Shown here piece after piece: positions 32,301 to 43,758 of a DNA stretch of 55,000 nt. Origin of the DNA: Botryococcus braunii (taxonomy: Eukaryota; Chlorophyta; Trebouxiophyceae); contig KV908637.1 in NCBI GenBank assembly GCA_002005505.1, positions 1 to 55,000 on the forward strand, written 5' to 3'. The translations under genes and the position numbers were made by a program. Under the pieces are notes generated by a model. That model was given only the letters and a program-made list of their open reading frames with translations. It was not told where the DNA came from and made no database searches. Within the stretch, counting starts at the first letter, position 1. Each line of letters opens with the position of its first letter.

Positions 32301-34743
32301 GGTAGATGGGTGCCAGTCTGAGAGCTCTGATTTTCATGTTAGTGATGAGAGGGGGGCAGCCACAATAATGACTGCAAATGGTCCCAGGGAGCTGAGTTGC
32401 ACGGGTGGGTCCTGTCCAGTGAATGAGCTTCATGTCAGCGGTGAGACTTGTGTGGAAACGCCTGGCTCTCCCCATCAGTGGCGTGGACTGGTAGGGGAAG
32501 GTGGTGACAGCCACAGTCCTGAGAAGAGACATTCCACTCTCTCGGAAACAGCCAGAAATGTCTGTGAGAGCAGTACTGGGTCTGCATCCCAGTACTTGTG
32601 TGAGAGCCGAGAAGAGGAGGTGAATCAGGTGCACAGACAGTGTGTGGTACCCCCAAATTACAAGTGCAGCCTGAGAGGTACCTGTGTATGGGAGAAGGAT
32701 GTCAGGGATGAGAGGTCACAGACTCTTGTGACACAACGTGGAAGTCAGAGACACACAAGTCAAGAAAGGGAGGGGAAGCAAAGGGGCGACCAGAGCCTAC
32801 CTCCTCCTGCCTGTTAGAGCCCTCAAGAGCCTGAGCTTGAGAGGATGTGTAAGCGTGTGGATGTGGAGGTGAACCGGAAGCTCAGACAATGTGAGAAACC
32901 TCCTGACTATGGATGCTTCCCGGGAGGTACCTGTGTCTGGGAGGAAGATGTGAGCGTGCAAGACAACAAGTTGAGCAGTGCGAAGTGTGAATCCAAGAGA
33001 GAGAGAAGCATGAGAGAAAGCTCTGATACCACTGAGAGAAAAGCTAGCTGTAGTGCGGCGAGTGTCAGTGGAAGAGTAGTGGGTTCTGAGGGTGCAACCA
33101 ACGATTCTCCCAAGGGTAAGGGAGAGGAGGGGAAGCACACTGGTGTTAGATTTGGTAAAATCCATGTTCCCTCTAATTTAAGAGAAGCTCAGATGTCTCC
33201 TCAGTGGGAATACTGGAAAGCTGCGATGCAAGAAGAGCAGAATTCATTAGACACCCATGAGGTTATGGAATATGTTCCTAGACCTCATGGACATAAGGTA
33301 ATACCAGTTCACTGGATTTTCTCAGTGAAAATGGATGCACATGGCAATGTGTTGAGATTCAAGGCAAGATTGGTTGCTCAGGGGTGTCGACAAATTCCTG
33401 GAGTAGATGTCATGGAGGTCTTTGCACCAACCAGCAGCTATGGAGCTAGGAGAACCTTGCTAGCTGTGGCTGCTAGGGAAGGTTACGAGATTCACCAGGT
33501 AGATGTTAAGACAGCCTTTCTCAATGGTGAGCTGGAGGAAGAAGTGTATGTAACACAACCTCCAGGATTTGAGAATGGTGATCGTAATACCGTGTGTCGA
33601 CTCAAAAAGGCACTGTATGGCCTAAAGCAGGCCCCACGTGCCTGGCACAAGACCCTTAATGACAAACTTGAAGTCATGGGGTATGTGGTGTGCAAGAGTG
33701 ATGCTGGAGTTTATGTGAGATGCTCTGAAGATGGGGGTAAATCCTACGTGCTAATTTATGTAGATGATCTCCTGATTGTATCCAAGGGCATGTCAGAGGT
33801 GGAGAGAGTGAAAGAGCTTCTCAAGAAAGAATTCACCATCCACGATCTGGGGGAGGTGAAGGATTTCTTAGGTTGTCAAGTCATGAGAGATAGAGAGAAG
33901 GGGTTAATCTCTCTGAGTTGCATTCCTAAGATAGATGCACTTGTGGAGAAGTTTGGTCTTGATCTTGAGTCAGTTGGGCCCGATACCCCAATGACAAAAG
34001 ATTTTGTAATGTCTCAGATGCCAGCACCAAAGGATGGGAGTGATAGTATTGGTGCTGGGAGTGTTCTACCTCCTGGTCATCGATACTGTGAGTTAGTTGG
34101 GTCTCTGCTCTACATAGCTAACACCACTCGTCCTGATATATCCCAGGCTGTAGGAGTTCTGTCGAGGTACAGGATGTCACCCACAACAGCACACTGGAAT
34201 GAGGCCATCCGTGTGTTGAAATATCTTAAAGGAACCCGAGACCTGGTTCTGATCCTTGGTGGAAAAGAAACAGAGTTGGAGGGATATGTTGATGCTGATT
34301 ACGGTGGAGATCAAGACCACCGTTTCTCCACCACCGGCTTCGTCCTCACTGTGTTTGGAGGAGCAGTTGTGTGGGGAAGCAAAAAGCAATCTGCTGTGGC
34401 TACTTCCACCGTAGAAGCAGAATTCATGGCAGCAAGTGCTGTTGTGAAGGAAGCTAATTGGCTGAGGGGATTCCTAGAGGAAATTGGCGTGTTACCTTGG
34501 ATAGTGAAGATACATTGTGATAACCAAGGGTGCATCAATCACCTCAGGAATCCAGTGTATTCTAAACATACCAAGCATATTGCAATCAGCTGTCACTTTG
34601 CACGTGAAGCTATTGCAAAGGGGCAGGTTGACTTCAAATACATTCAGTCTGCCAGGAATGTGGCTGACATCTTCACTAAACCACTCGTAAGATTAGTGTT
34701 TCAGGGTCATAGAAACTCACTGGGTCTTGCCAAGTTCTGGTGA
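29344..34743 (+). pseudogene. copia-B Gag-Pol with an in-frame TAG
   Basis: One continuous frame broken only by TAG at 32815-32817; an upstream in-frame ATG at 29335 adds three residues before MTSKKKG. The 5' part encodes gag (CNYCNKKGHYWRDC), protease (WLVDSGASVH) and integrase (WHSRMGHPGE, DRVHIDTVG, YTPQQNGVAERANR). The 3' part (from 32818) encodes RT (VDVKTAFLNGELEEE, YVDDLLIV) and RNase H (DADYGGD, HCDNQ). The total length matches the intact copia-A protein within a few codons. The TAG sits in the integrase-RT linker where copia-A has a sense codon. It may be a simple nonsense mutation or, less likely, a read-through signal. Confidence 0.93.
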
Positions 34744-34761
34744 GGAAAAGGCAAGGGGAAG
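34744..34761 (+). promoter_or_regulatory. copia-B polypurine tract
   Basis: GGAAAAGGCAAGGGGAAG directly precedes the 3' LTR, just after the gag-pol stop. Confidence 0.85.
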
Positions 34762-35453
34762 TGTTGTATTGGATGAGTTATTTATGCCTTTCCCTCAGTG
34801 GAGTAATGGTGGCATTTCCGTCAGTGACAATAATAAATGACTAATATGGGCGAAACTGCAAAGACTTCGTGGTTAGGAACAATTTGAATGTAGATAGAGA
34901 TAACGCAAGATACAGACACGTTTAGTGCAGGAAGGTAGTGGTGCTAGCACGGAGAGGCAAGGCACTTGGTTGGGACTACACAAGCACTCCGGGTGTTTCC
35001 TTAAAGTTGCCCAATCAGTCCTTGATTGTTCATGTTCTTGACTCTACTCTTCGTCACACAGTAGAGCGAACTTTGACTCACACCCTCCGTGCCGCCACTG
35101 CACAGGTAACGTGATTGTGAATAGAATGGGAGATTTTAGGCTTTGTTGACCTTAGTATTTCATGTTATGTGTATGTGCTTGGCTATCTTATCATCGGACA
35201 ATGAGATTGATCCTTTCTGAGTACGTACCAGTTAGGGTAGTTTGAATTCCGTTGTTAAGAGAGAGCAAGTGAGCAATTGTAATAGACTTGGTTGGGACTA
35301 CACAAGCACTCCGGGTGTTTCCTTAAAGTTGCCCAATCAGTCCTTGATTGTTCATGTTCTTGACTCTACTCTTCGTCACACAGTAGAGCGAACTTTGACT
35401 CACACCCTCCGTGCCGCCACTGCACAGGAATACGCCCAGCCCATAACCTAACA
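34762..35453 (+). repeat. copia-B 3' LTR, full length
   Basis: 692 bp with the internal 143-bp duplication at 34964-35106 and 35286-35428. Outside the duplication it appears identical to the 5' LTR. Confidence 0.94.
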
Positions 35454-35527
35454 GTTAATGTCCCGACAAAGTGCAGAAAAGAGCATTCACGTTGCTACTG
35501 TCCCAATCAAATGTGCAACTTGTGACT
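35454..35527. repeat. 41-bp satellite, right part
   Basis: Starts with the GTTAA target duplication and continues TGTCCCGACAAAGTGCAG and GAGCATTCACGTTG; the last unit decays near 35527. Confidence 0.75.
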
Positions 35528-35529
35528 TT

Positions 35530-37100
35530 TCCAGATATTGAAAGCCGCTTTACATAATGTATCTGTGCCTCGGGGCTCTGGAGATCCTGACGAAGCATCT
35601 TCTGCTCAATTCGTATTTCACCCGTTCATCATTTTTCCTGAATGTTGCAGGCTATATACGACCGTTTCACTGTGCATATCCCGCATGGCAATTATGAGAG
35701 CCACTGCAGTACTTCAAAGTGAAATCAAAGTGAAGCAAATCTTGACCATAAACCAGGTATCCTACATCCTGGTACACGGACTAAGGGGCCAGGCCATATT
35801 TGCAAATCAGTAAGAGTGAGGCCTCTCAAGATCCTAAAAAGGACAATGAGCGGACACTAAAAGAATTCCCAATAAAAGAATTCGGAAAAGCCTTTAACAA
35901 GTGTTCCCCTGAGTCTACTAGCTCTTCGCACGCCGGGGCGTCAATTTTGGTATTCCAAGCTCTGCCCCCGGGGCCCAGGAGCAGAGCTGGGGCCCGGGGC
36001 ACGGTACCCCAGGACCTCAGGCCTGGAACCCCAGGACACCTTGAGCTTTGATATGAGACTTCGAGCTTGCTACTGCCCACTATGTGCTAATTAGTGTTAT
36101 AACAAACTATTATTTTCATCATGGTCTTCATTGGTCGATCTTCATCTTTTGCCACAAGGGCTCCTGCCACCCTTCTCTCACACGAGTGTCAGGCGCAGCG
36201 GATCTAATCCAACTCAGCTGGGGCACTGTCATCTGCGCAAAAGGGCTCCACTATCTTTGCACCGATTCCTACACACTGCTGATCGCAAAAGAGATTATCA
36301 ACATGACATCGCCACACCTTACCACGCATCTCCGCACCGTGTCCTCTACACACTGCGGATTCCGACACACACGAACTGCATGAAGTCGCCAGTCATTACC
36401 GCATGCTTTGGGTCACACTGTACAGTAAGACCCAAGCCTGGCCCAAAGCTGACATTTCAGCCAAAGACAATTCGAACGAAAAGTGAAGCAAATCCCATAA
36501 CAACACATCGGGGGTGGCCTCAGACCGGCAATCACAAGGCTCGTCCTTCGTGCCGGCAATTTTGCGGGGTGTTCCTCATATCCTGCAATCCACGACTGAG
36601 GGGAGGTCCCTAGACCCTGCATCAATTCCACACGAGGAAGGGGACATGCCAAACCTTCACGGCTGGCCTTGTTCATGCACAAGACAATGCTGCATGGGAA
36701 GCTTGGGCACAGGCCTGTTACGCCCCCTTCCCCTTGTTGCTCCACCCACCTTTAAAAGCAAATTTGCTCCCCCTCGTCGAACGAGGGCGACATGATTTTG
36801 CCCTTCGACCTTTCAGAACTTCCACCAGCTCACAGCCTTCAGTCACACCCTTCGATGTCGAGCACTGCCGCATTAAATTTAGCTGATTGAGTCCTCACAA
36901 TTTCAACCTGCCCCTCTTTTCAAAGTCGCTATCAGATGCCTAAGGAAGAGTGAGCACGCATCGTTTATCATTTGATAATCATCCGACACGCTACAGCAAT
37001 CATTTCTTGCAGCTTGTCTACTCTGACCTCACCGGCGGACGCAGGGCGGTACAACATGCCCAGAGCCGTGGCCTGAAACCGGAAGCATTATGAGGTAGCA
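35530..37100. other. no gene recognised
   Basis: Unique sequence. Plus ORFs at 36084-36383 and 36131-36613 overlap in different frames and show no domain. Confidence 0.35.
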
Positions 37101-37111
37101 ACCGAAGACAC

Positions 37112-37350
37112 GACCCATCGCTAGGGACTATCAAGCTAATGCACCTCCTTTCACAATATCCATCGCTAGGGACTATCAACCTAATGCACCTCCTTTCACA
37201 ACATCCATCGCTAGGAAACCATTGATAGGGACCAAACGCTAGGAACTCATCGCTAGGGACACATCGCTAGGGACCCATCGCTAGGGACCCATCGCTAGGG
37301 GCTCATTGCAAGGGACCCATTGCTAGAGACTCTGCATGTCCATTGCTAGG
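37112..37350. repeat. CATCGCTAGGGAC short tandem repeat
   Basis: About ten copies of a 13-bp-like unit, C/T-CATCGCTAGGGAC, some inside a 50-bp larger duplication (CTATCAA-N-CTAATGCACCTCC at 37128 and 37178). Confidence 0.75.
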
Positions 37351-37359
37351 GACGTACAA

Positions 37360-38230
37360 GCTAACAGACCTCACAAATGTCTTTTTTGCATATTAAATGT
37401 GACTTTCCTATATGTCACCTTAATGAAACGCTGCCTCGGGTGCGGCGTCTTACACATATTCACCAGAAGCAGGACAAAAGGTAGTATTCTCTTCCTCCAG
37501 AATCGAACCATGTAAGGCTCGATCTTGTATGGCGCACTCTACCAAGCACCCCAGCATGAATGCTATGTGCCTTGCCACATAAAATAGTGTGGTCGCTCCA
37601 AGTTTTATCCCGAGCATCAAAACCTCAACATTTTAATTCAGTGTCAAGATGTGGACCTTATGAATGGTCCCCGCTGTCCCAAAACCATGGGCAATGCGAC
37701 TTTTGCGGGTTTTCTTGGGGTGCAGCCTCACAGGCTGCACACAATATTAGGGCGCACAGGCTTCTATTTTCGCAAGTCAGCCTGAAATGCATCCGCCTAC
37801 GGCTCGTAGGCCGCACTGTGTCGGGGTCAGCCTGCTGTGGCTGGACGCATGTCTCCAGGGCTCAAGTAACAAGATCCACGTGACATAACAGTGCTAAACA
37901 AGTAACCAACACGAGGCTTGATAGCCCCCTGTAGTAATGACCCCACCGCAATCTGGAGCCGTCAATCTCTCCCTGTCCATTGCTGACCTCCTCCTACTGT
38001 CCTAGTGTGTATGGACTAGCCACACAGTAGTTTCAAGGGCGGGATGGCAACGGATCTGCGGGAGAACAAAGGACCTGTGGTCCCTAAGCCAAAAAGAACT
38101 GGTTGGAGAGCTGAGAGCCCCTGTCGAGGCTCGAACCACTGACAGGGCCCCTGCAGCATTGTTCTACCTAACAAGAGTGATGAACAACGCTGCTCACTGC
38201 AGCGATATTCAGGGACCCATGCATGCAAAG
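37360..38230. other. no gene recognised; tRNA-like boxes on the minus strand
   Basis: On the minus strand near 37495-37560 there is an A-box-like GCTTGGTAGAGTGC followed by GGTTCGATTCTGG. Another GGTTCGAGCC lies near 38130. These suggest old tRNA-derived SINE fragments. Degenerate ATCACCGACCC-like units at 38237-38512 form a weak tandem array. Confidence 0.3.
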
Positions 38231-38502
38231 GACCGCATCATCACAGACCCAACAACCCCAGCCCCAACCACTATGGACCCGAGCATTGCCGACCTGGTCA
38301 TCACCAACCCGATCAACAGGGTCCCCATCAAAATGGACAGCCCATCCATCACAGACCCAGTCATTGGCAACCCCCATCATTTGCCGACACAATCCATCGC
38401 GCATCCAATCATCACGTGCCTTAACATCATCGGCTCAAACCATCACCGACGCAACCATTGCACCCCGATGATCACCGACCCGATCCATCTGGGACCCAAT
38501 CA

Positions 38503-40804
38503 TCACCTGGACAGGCCGGGCCTCAGCCATGCCCCCAGCCGGCCCATGTGAGAAGCCAGACGGCGAGACATGGCCAGGTTCCCTTTCTCCACCAGCTGCG
38601 ATGTTTCAGCTGGGCCTACTGGACTGACGACCTTGCCGAGCAGCGGCAGGGCTTCCTGCAGAGCGACCACGCAAGGATCCCTTGCAACCTTGTCTTCGCA
38701 GAGAACAATGGGTTGGTTTGATGCAGGGAAGCTGCATACCGCACCATCCTGCAGCTGCTTCCGACAGGCGTGGCGCAGTCGGTCTGCATCGGCTCCAGAG
38801 AGGCTCTGTGCAGAGTCGCTTCGAAAAGCCTCTTGAGCGCCTGGTCTGGTTGCCTGAAAAGGCGGTTCGTGCTGGGGGGCAGGAGTGGCAGCCATGTCGA
38901 CGTCCGCCAGGATCCGTACCCCCTGTATTGGCAGTACACGGGCAGCGGCAGGGGGTTGTGCTGAAGCCCCTTGTGGTGCTTCGAGTCCCATGCGGGATAG
39001 CACTTGGGCAAGTGTCTGGTTCGGGCTGGCCCCATTTGCTGCGGGAGTCGCAGACTTGGAGGCGGGGCTAGCGGTACGGGAGGGATGGGCCAGGGCGACC
39101 ACATCGAGGAAGTTGATGAGATGGTTGGGCATCAAGTCTAGGATGACGACGCTGATGTCGTCCGGTACAGCCTTGCGTACTGCCGAAGACATGCGGGACG
39201 ATGCAGCACCAGTGAGAGCCGCAGCACATGCCTTGATGCCAGAGCTCCGGGACAAGCGGGCCACTCCATCCAGCGGTACAGCATCCCACAGGCCATCACT
39301 GGCTACCACTAACCTGGCTCCACTGTGGGGGACCAGCACCTGCAATGCCAAGGACAGTGGGGTAAAAAGCGTGCTTGAGAAGCCATAGCTCATTTTGAAA
39401 ATCCCGGGACTTGAAGCGGCAACCTGTCCAGCTCCAGAGCAGAGCCCTGCATTATATCCCTCGAGCTGCAAGAGCAGGCTCAACAGGAATATTGCGCATG
39501 ATGATGGCAGTGGGCGTGCTCCACCCCAAGACAAAAGAGTGGCTGACAAGGGGGATGCAAGACTGGCAGCGCCAATGATTTCGTTTGCAATAACGGCAAG
39601 GGGACACTAATAGCCACATGCGCTCAACGACAACTGCACTGAACAAGCACACTACACATATTTCAATCAACCAGTGACCATGCCAAGTGCGCAATGGGGA
39701 GCAGATAATAGCTGCCACGTTCAGTCTGCCTGTGTCAAGCTATCTGTTTGACGCTGAGTGAGACAGATCTGGTTCTGATACGTATAGCACGGGGACAGCA
39801 CAAAAGAGACTCCACCTGTTTTATATTGGGGTGAGGGAGAAGAGACGGCCCTCCCGCAGCATCCCCAAGCGACCGGCTGTTCTTGAAGCCCATGGGGGAT
39901 CCGGCAGGCCATAAGCGAAGGGGGCCCGCGGGACAGGCAGCACCTCTGCAGGCCCTTTGAGATGGTCCTGGGAAAACCGAAACCCCCAAGGACTCCACCC
40001 GGACCCTTTCACCTGCAAAATCCATGCGCTGTTGCAAGTTAGCAACTCTCACTCTCCCCCCGGGAGGGGGAGGGGGGGTGTGGTTAAAGGGGATAAAGAA
40101 AACATACTACCGTCCAGAACTCGACTGAGGGTGGATCTCATGTCCATAGGCTCGAATGTGGGGTCTCGAGAGGCCAAACAATGGAGCCTCTCAAGGAGAT
40201 TAGCTTGCACAAAAGCAGACCTTCGTGCACAATCCTCTGCCACAAGATTCGCACTACCGCATTGCAGATGCGAGTCGCTGCAGTGGAACAGGGCAAGAGG
40301 GCCAGGGAGCCAAGTTCCTTGTCTTGACAGTACCTTGATTAGTATCAATGCGGTGGCTGGTTGTGAGCTCTGTGAAGTCACAACCATTGTCGAGCATGGC
40401 AGTGCTGTCTCCAACATTTGCCACAGTCAACAGCCAGCCGGTCAGTACCGCCAAGGTCAAGGATGAACCTGCCGCTCCGAGCCAGCCCTTCAGTACGTGC
40501 TGCCATGCTGCAAAATTCAACATGAGCGCACAAAGTATACAAAAAGCCCCAGCTTCGTTCGAAGCACCCTTTTTTTGCGAGGCCCTCTGTGGGCCGAATT
40601 GTGCAACATGCAACAGCACCCCCACATGCCTATAGCGCACTCACTCACACACGCGCGCGCACACACACAAGCAGCGCGCGCGCGCGCGCACACACACACA
40701 CACACACACGTGCGCGCCCGCAATCCAGGACGCGCCACAGCACCCACACCCACACCCACACACACACACACACACACACCCACACACACCCACACCCCAA
40801 CACA

Positions 40805-40880
<76 letters not shown>

Positions 40881-41493
40881 GTGGAGGGGAGGAGGTAGAG
40901 ACAGGGGGAGGGAGGGAGGGAGAGAGAGCAAAGGGGAGAGGGGGAGAGCAAGCGGGGAGTAGGAGCATACCACTCCTGCCGGTAACAGCGAGTTGGTCAT
41001 TGAGTGATACAAAAAGCTGGCAGAGGGCATGTCGCAGTGATGCAGCATACTCCTCGAGGCCTGCGGGACCTCTTGCAGCTGTCAGTCACACAGATAGCAA
41101 TACCCCTACTTTGATATCTACACCTTACTAAAAATGCGAACAGCCAAAACGCTGCTGGTCAACGGAAACAGCCACAGCAGGTAAACTGTGTTTCAGAGGG
41201 TGGAAGCATTGCCACACTTTGTTAACTGCCACTTTCCTTCAGCCCCCACATAAAGTTCAGCAGTAGATAACTTCCTTGTGCACAAATGATATCAGGGTGG
41301 AACACCTGTGTGGTCGTCCCACAGCGGGATCCTTCCCATAGACTCCAAGATGTGCGGCAGGTTTCTTTTAATTTCGTTTACGCACGTTTGAGCGGCGAGA
41401 CTGCCGCAGTGTCCATCGGCAACCACCACGTAGCTTGGGCGGTTGGGCGACCCCGCTACTGAAGTGAAGATACGATCCTGTCCGAAACAAGTC
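38503..41493 (-). CDS. plant-type protein phosphatase 2C, at least six exons
   Basis: A metal-dependent Ser/Thr phosphatase (PPM/PP2C). Exons: 41493-41306 (VVVADGHCGSLAAQ, the DGHxG metal site), 41078-40971 (SLRHALCQLFVSLNDQL), 40468-40334 (TVANVGDSTAMLDNG), 40236-40111 (ERLHCLASRD), 40012-39816 (GPLRLWPAG, NSRSLGDAAGG) and 39339-38503 (RLVVASDGLWDAV, DDISVVILDL, then a tail of about 200 residues to the stop). All junctions are GT-AG with consistent phases (1,1,1,1,0). The order of motifs matches the PP2C fold; GPLR-x-WP before the SRSLGD motif recalls a plant subgroup. Metal-ligand aspartates are present. The N-terminal exon is not resolved; ATG at 41849 (SLVKFPLKG) is a possible start. The intron 40970-40469 contains a (CA)n tract. 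Substrate and location are unknown. Confidence 0.9.
40660..40878. repeat. compound (CA)n/(CG)n/(CCCACA)n microsatellite in a PP2C intron
   Basis: About 220 bp of CA-rich repeats with a CG core near 40675-40690 and CCCACA blocks, ending in about 38 pure CA units. It lies wholly within the 502-bp intron between PP2C exons 2 and 3. Confidence 0.95.
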
Positions 41494-41499
41494 CTAGAA

Positions 41500-42890
41500 G
41501 GATTAGAATCGCAACGACCTCTTCACCGCCTGTGCACGTTCGGTGCATCTGAACACAGATTGCACACCACTCCCACAACGGTACGTCTAACTCCTGGAGT
41601 TATTATGTAGACATAAGACATATTCTCTTTGAGACGATCAGGTTAGACGATCGAAAAAAGATTTTGCAGTGGTCCGGGTCGGGACTGACCACGCTATGCT
41701 CAATTTCAACAAATGGCATTCAGAGCTGCACGCTCGGTCGGATCATATGGAAAGCCGGAAATCTCTATAAGAAAGCAGATAAGGAATAGACGGCATACCC
41801 CGGAAGCGCACCATCCCATCCCTTTGAGAGGGAACTTCACCAAAGACATTTCACAATGCAGAAATATAAACAAAAGAGCCTCACCTCCTTCTTAAGCCCC
41901 CAGTTGCATGTTGAAATGCTGTTGATGGGCGCGCGGCCGAAGGGATCTAGTGAGCAGTGCGGATCACCGTCACGCTCCTGAAGACGCATATTTTTCGGTC
42001 AAAGCAACTTCTTCAAGAAGATTATTAGCAGCAGGCAGCAGTCAGAGCTTGCTGAGCCGATTTACAAAAGGATACACCGGACAAGTAGCAGTTGTTCCTG
42101 CGGAGTTCGCACTCGCCAGCACGCGGTCTGGCTGCCCTTGTCGCCGAAGTGCCAAAGTCCCCCAAAGCTCTGGTATGTTGATTTGGGCAGAGCTCAGGCA
42201 TTGGCGACCAACTCCGACTCACGTTACAAAGGTCTACTTGCCTCTGCATACCCGCCTAGTTGCAGCCGTACTAGCTTCGCGAAAAGTGCGAGGTTCAATG
42301 GAAAATGTTGTACCATCCGTCCAGAATTTACAAGGCCACGTCAGAATCTTCACTCGAGAGTCAGGCTCCTCCTTGCCTCGGTACTTTGGGTTTGTGTTTG
42401 GCCTTGATTCTTAGGGTTTGTGTTTGGTTTCTCTCGGTGTCTTGCTGCGTCGGTGTTCGGTTTTCCATCTCATCAGCCCTTTGGGCTGGGTTGATGTAAT
42501 TCCTTCCTTCCTTCCTTCCTTCCTCCTTGCTCTCAACCGTTGTGCCACAGCGGTGAGCTTGTACTTGTTCGTGAGGTCTTGCCAAGTTCACGAAGTTCCT
42601 CATGTGTACGATCGCCTCCTGCACTTCCAGCGCCTGCACGCTAGAGGGGAAGCTACATTCCCCCCAGTTTTGCCTATCCCTTGCCCGTCATCTTCAGCCC
42701 AGCACAGGGCGATTGCTGGGCCCGCTCCTTCCTCTTCGCGCTTGGCAGGCTATATTTCCCTCCTTCGCGCTTGACAGGCTGCTTGTGCGCCTGCAGAAAC
42801 TCTTGAAAGAAAGAAAAGAAAGGAAGATTACATCCAAAGACCAGCCACTAGGGCTGAAGAGGACGGCAGTACAATGAATGACCCATATCT
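41500..42890. other. no gene recognised
   Basis: Possible upstream exon(s) of the PP2C gene on the minus strand, not resolved. A (TTCC)n stretch lies at about 42504-42524. The 3' part (42780-42897) may be the 3' untranslated tail of the minus-strand LINE fragment that follows. Confidence 0.35.
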
Positions 42891-42897
42891 TAGCCAA

Positions 42898-43640
42898 CTA
42901 AGGTCGCACAGCACCTGGGAGAGTGAGGTAGCTCTCCAATGCTCTAGTCACAAATTTGGCAACCCCTTCAAGGTCTTCTTGCCACATAAACGTCTGTACA
43001 GATCGACTCCTTTGTTGAAAGAGATGCATAAATTGTTGCCGTACATGTTGTACAGCCGGACAGGTGAACAACAGATGATGTTCATCACCAACGAGCTCTG
43101 AGGAGCACCTCGTGCAAATCCTCTGGTCTCGAGGGATGCCTTGTTGTCTACCTTTATCAATAGGAAGGTCATGACACCCTAATCTAAATCGCATAAAGGT
43201 CCGCAATGTACAATTAGGAAGGTGGAGTTTGAGCGCACTCTTACGCCGTGGCACATGAGGCGGACGTGCGAACCACCTTTGGTATCTGCAGAATAAGGCT
43301 CTTGGGGATGCACAAGTGCGAGGGGAGATGTCCAGGTCATCCCATATCATGTCACTTTTACGGTCTAACAGATCCTTTACCTGTGAAATGTCAATCTGCA
43401 AGGCTCTATCAAACCGCACATGGTCAGCTATATAGTATCCTAGTTTCTTAAGTTGTTGCATAAGGGTACCCGAAAACGTTTCTCGGCCTTCTACTATTGC
43501 CAACCTAATGTCATGCATGAGGACCTTGTAGTGTAATGAATCAGGTCTCATGGCCGCTATATTGTTCCAAAACCTGGCCATACGTAAGATCCAAGTTGAC
43601 CACAAAGAAAATATGTTTAATTCACAATTGATTATTTCCT
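42898..43640 (-). pseudogene. 5'-truncated LINE, C-terminal zinc-binding region only
   Basis: The minus-strand ORF (42898-43698) from about 43640 on is homologous to the last third of the LINE ORF on the other strand at 43758-45662. Shared blocks: MARFWNNIAAM against [18 protein letters not shown] against [27 protein letters not shown] against [19 protein letters not shown], and the CxxC...GDEHH...C cluster. RT is absent, so this is a typical dead 5'-truncated insertion. The N-terminal 20 or so codons come from flanking DNA, including a 33-bp tandem duplication. The two LINE copies are related but clearly different subfamilies. Confidence 0.85.
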
Positions 43641-43701
43641 CAGGGATTGTCCGACGCACCCCCAAAATCTCCTCAGGGATTGTCCGACGCACCCCCAAAA
43701 T
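43638..43701. repeat. 33-bp tandem duplication at a LINE junction
   Basis: The block beginning CCTCAGGGATTGTCCGACGC occurs at 43638 and 43671. It sits exactly outside the 5'-truncated end of the minus-strand LINE fragment, so it may stem from its insertion. Confidence 0.8.
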
Positions 43702-43720
43702 TGAGAAATGATGGAATTAT

Positions 43721-43758
43721 GGTATGCGGTTAGAACAGGCTTCACGCTTAACTTTAAA
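43721..43758 (+). repeat. copy of dispersed motif GGTATGCGGTTAG...GCTTCAC
   Basis: Lies between the two truncated LINE copies. Similar to 8728-8766, 20579-20620 (minus) and 53925-53970. Confidence 0.5.

Larger units (their letters stand above)
28364..35453 (+). mobile_element. copia-B: full-length Ty1/copia element with one nonsense codon
   Basis: The 5' LTR is 28364-28733 (370 bp) and the 3' LTR 34762-35453 (692 bp), with TGTTG...AACA ends and 5-bp duplication GTTAA (28359-28363 and 35454-35458). It belongs to the same family as copia-A but is a distinct lineage: the LTRs are homologous yet diverged, while the RT/RNase H proteins are nearly identical. The LTRs match apart from a 322-bp difference, so the insertion is recent. 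A TAG at 32815-32817 interrupts gag-pol. It lies head-to-head with copia-A; the two 5' LTRs are 307 bp apart. Confidence 0.95.

Noticed and set aside
37112..37350. CRISPR-like array
   Set aside because: Repeats are 13 bp and mostly contiguous, without regular unique spacers; the genome is eukaryotic.
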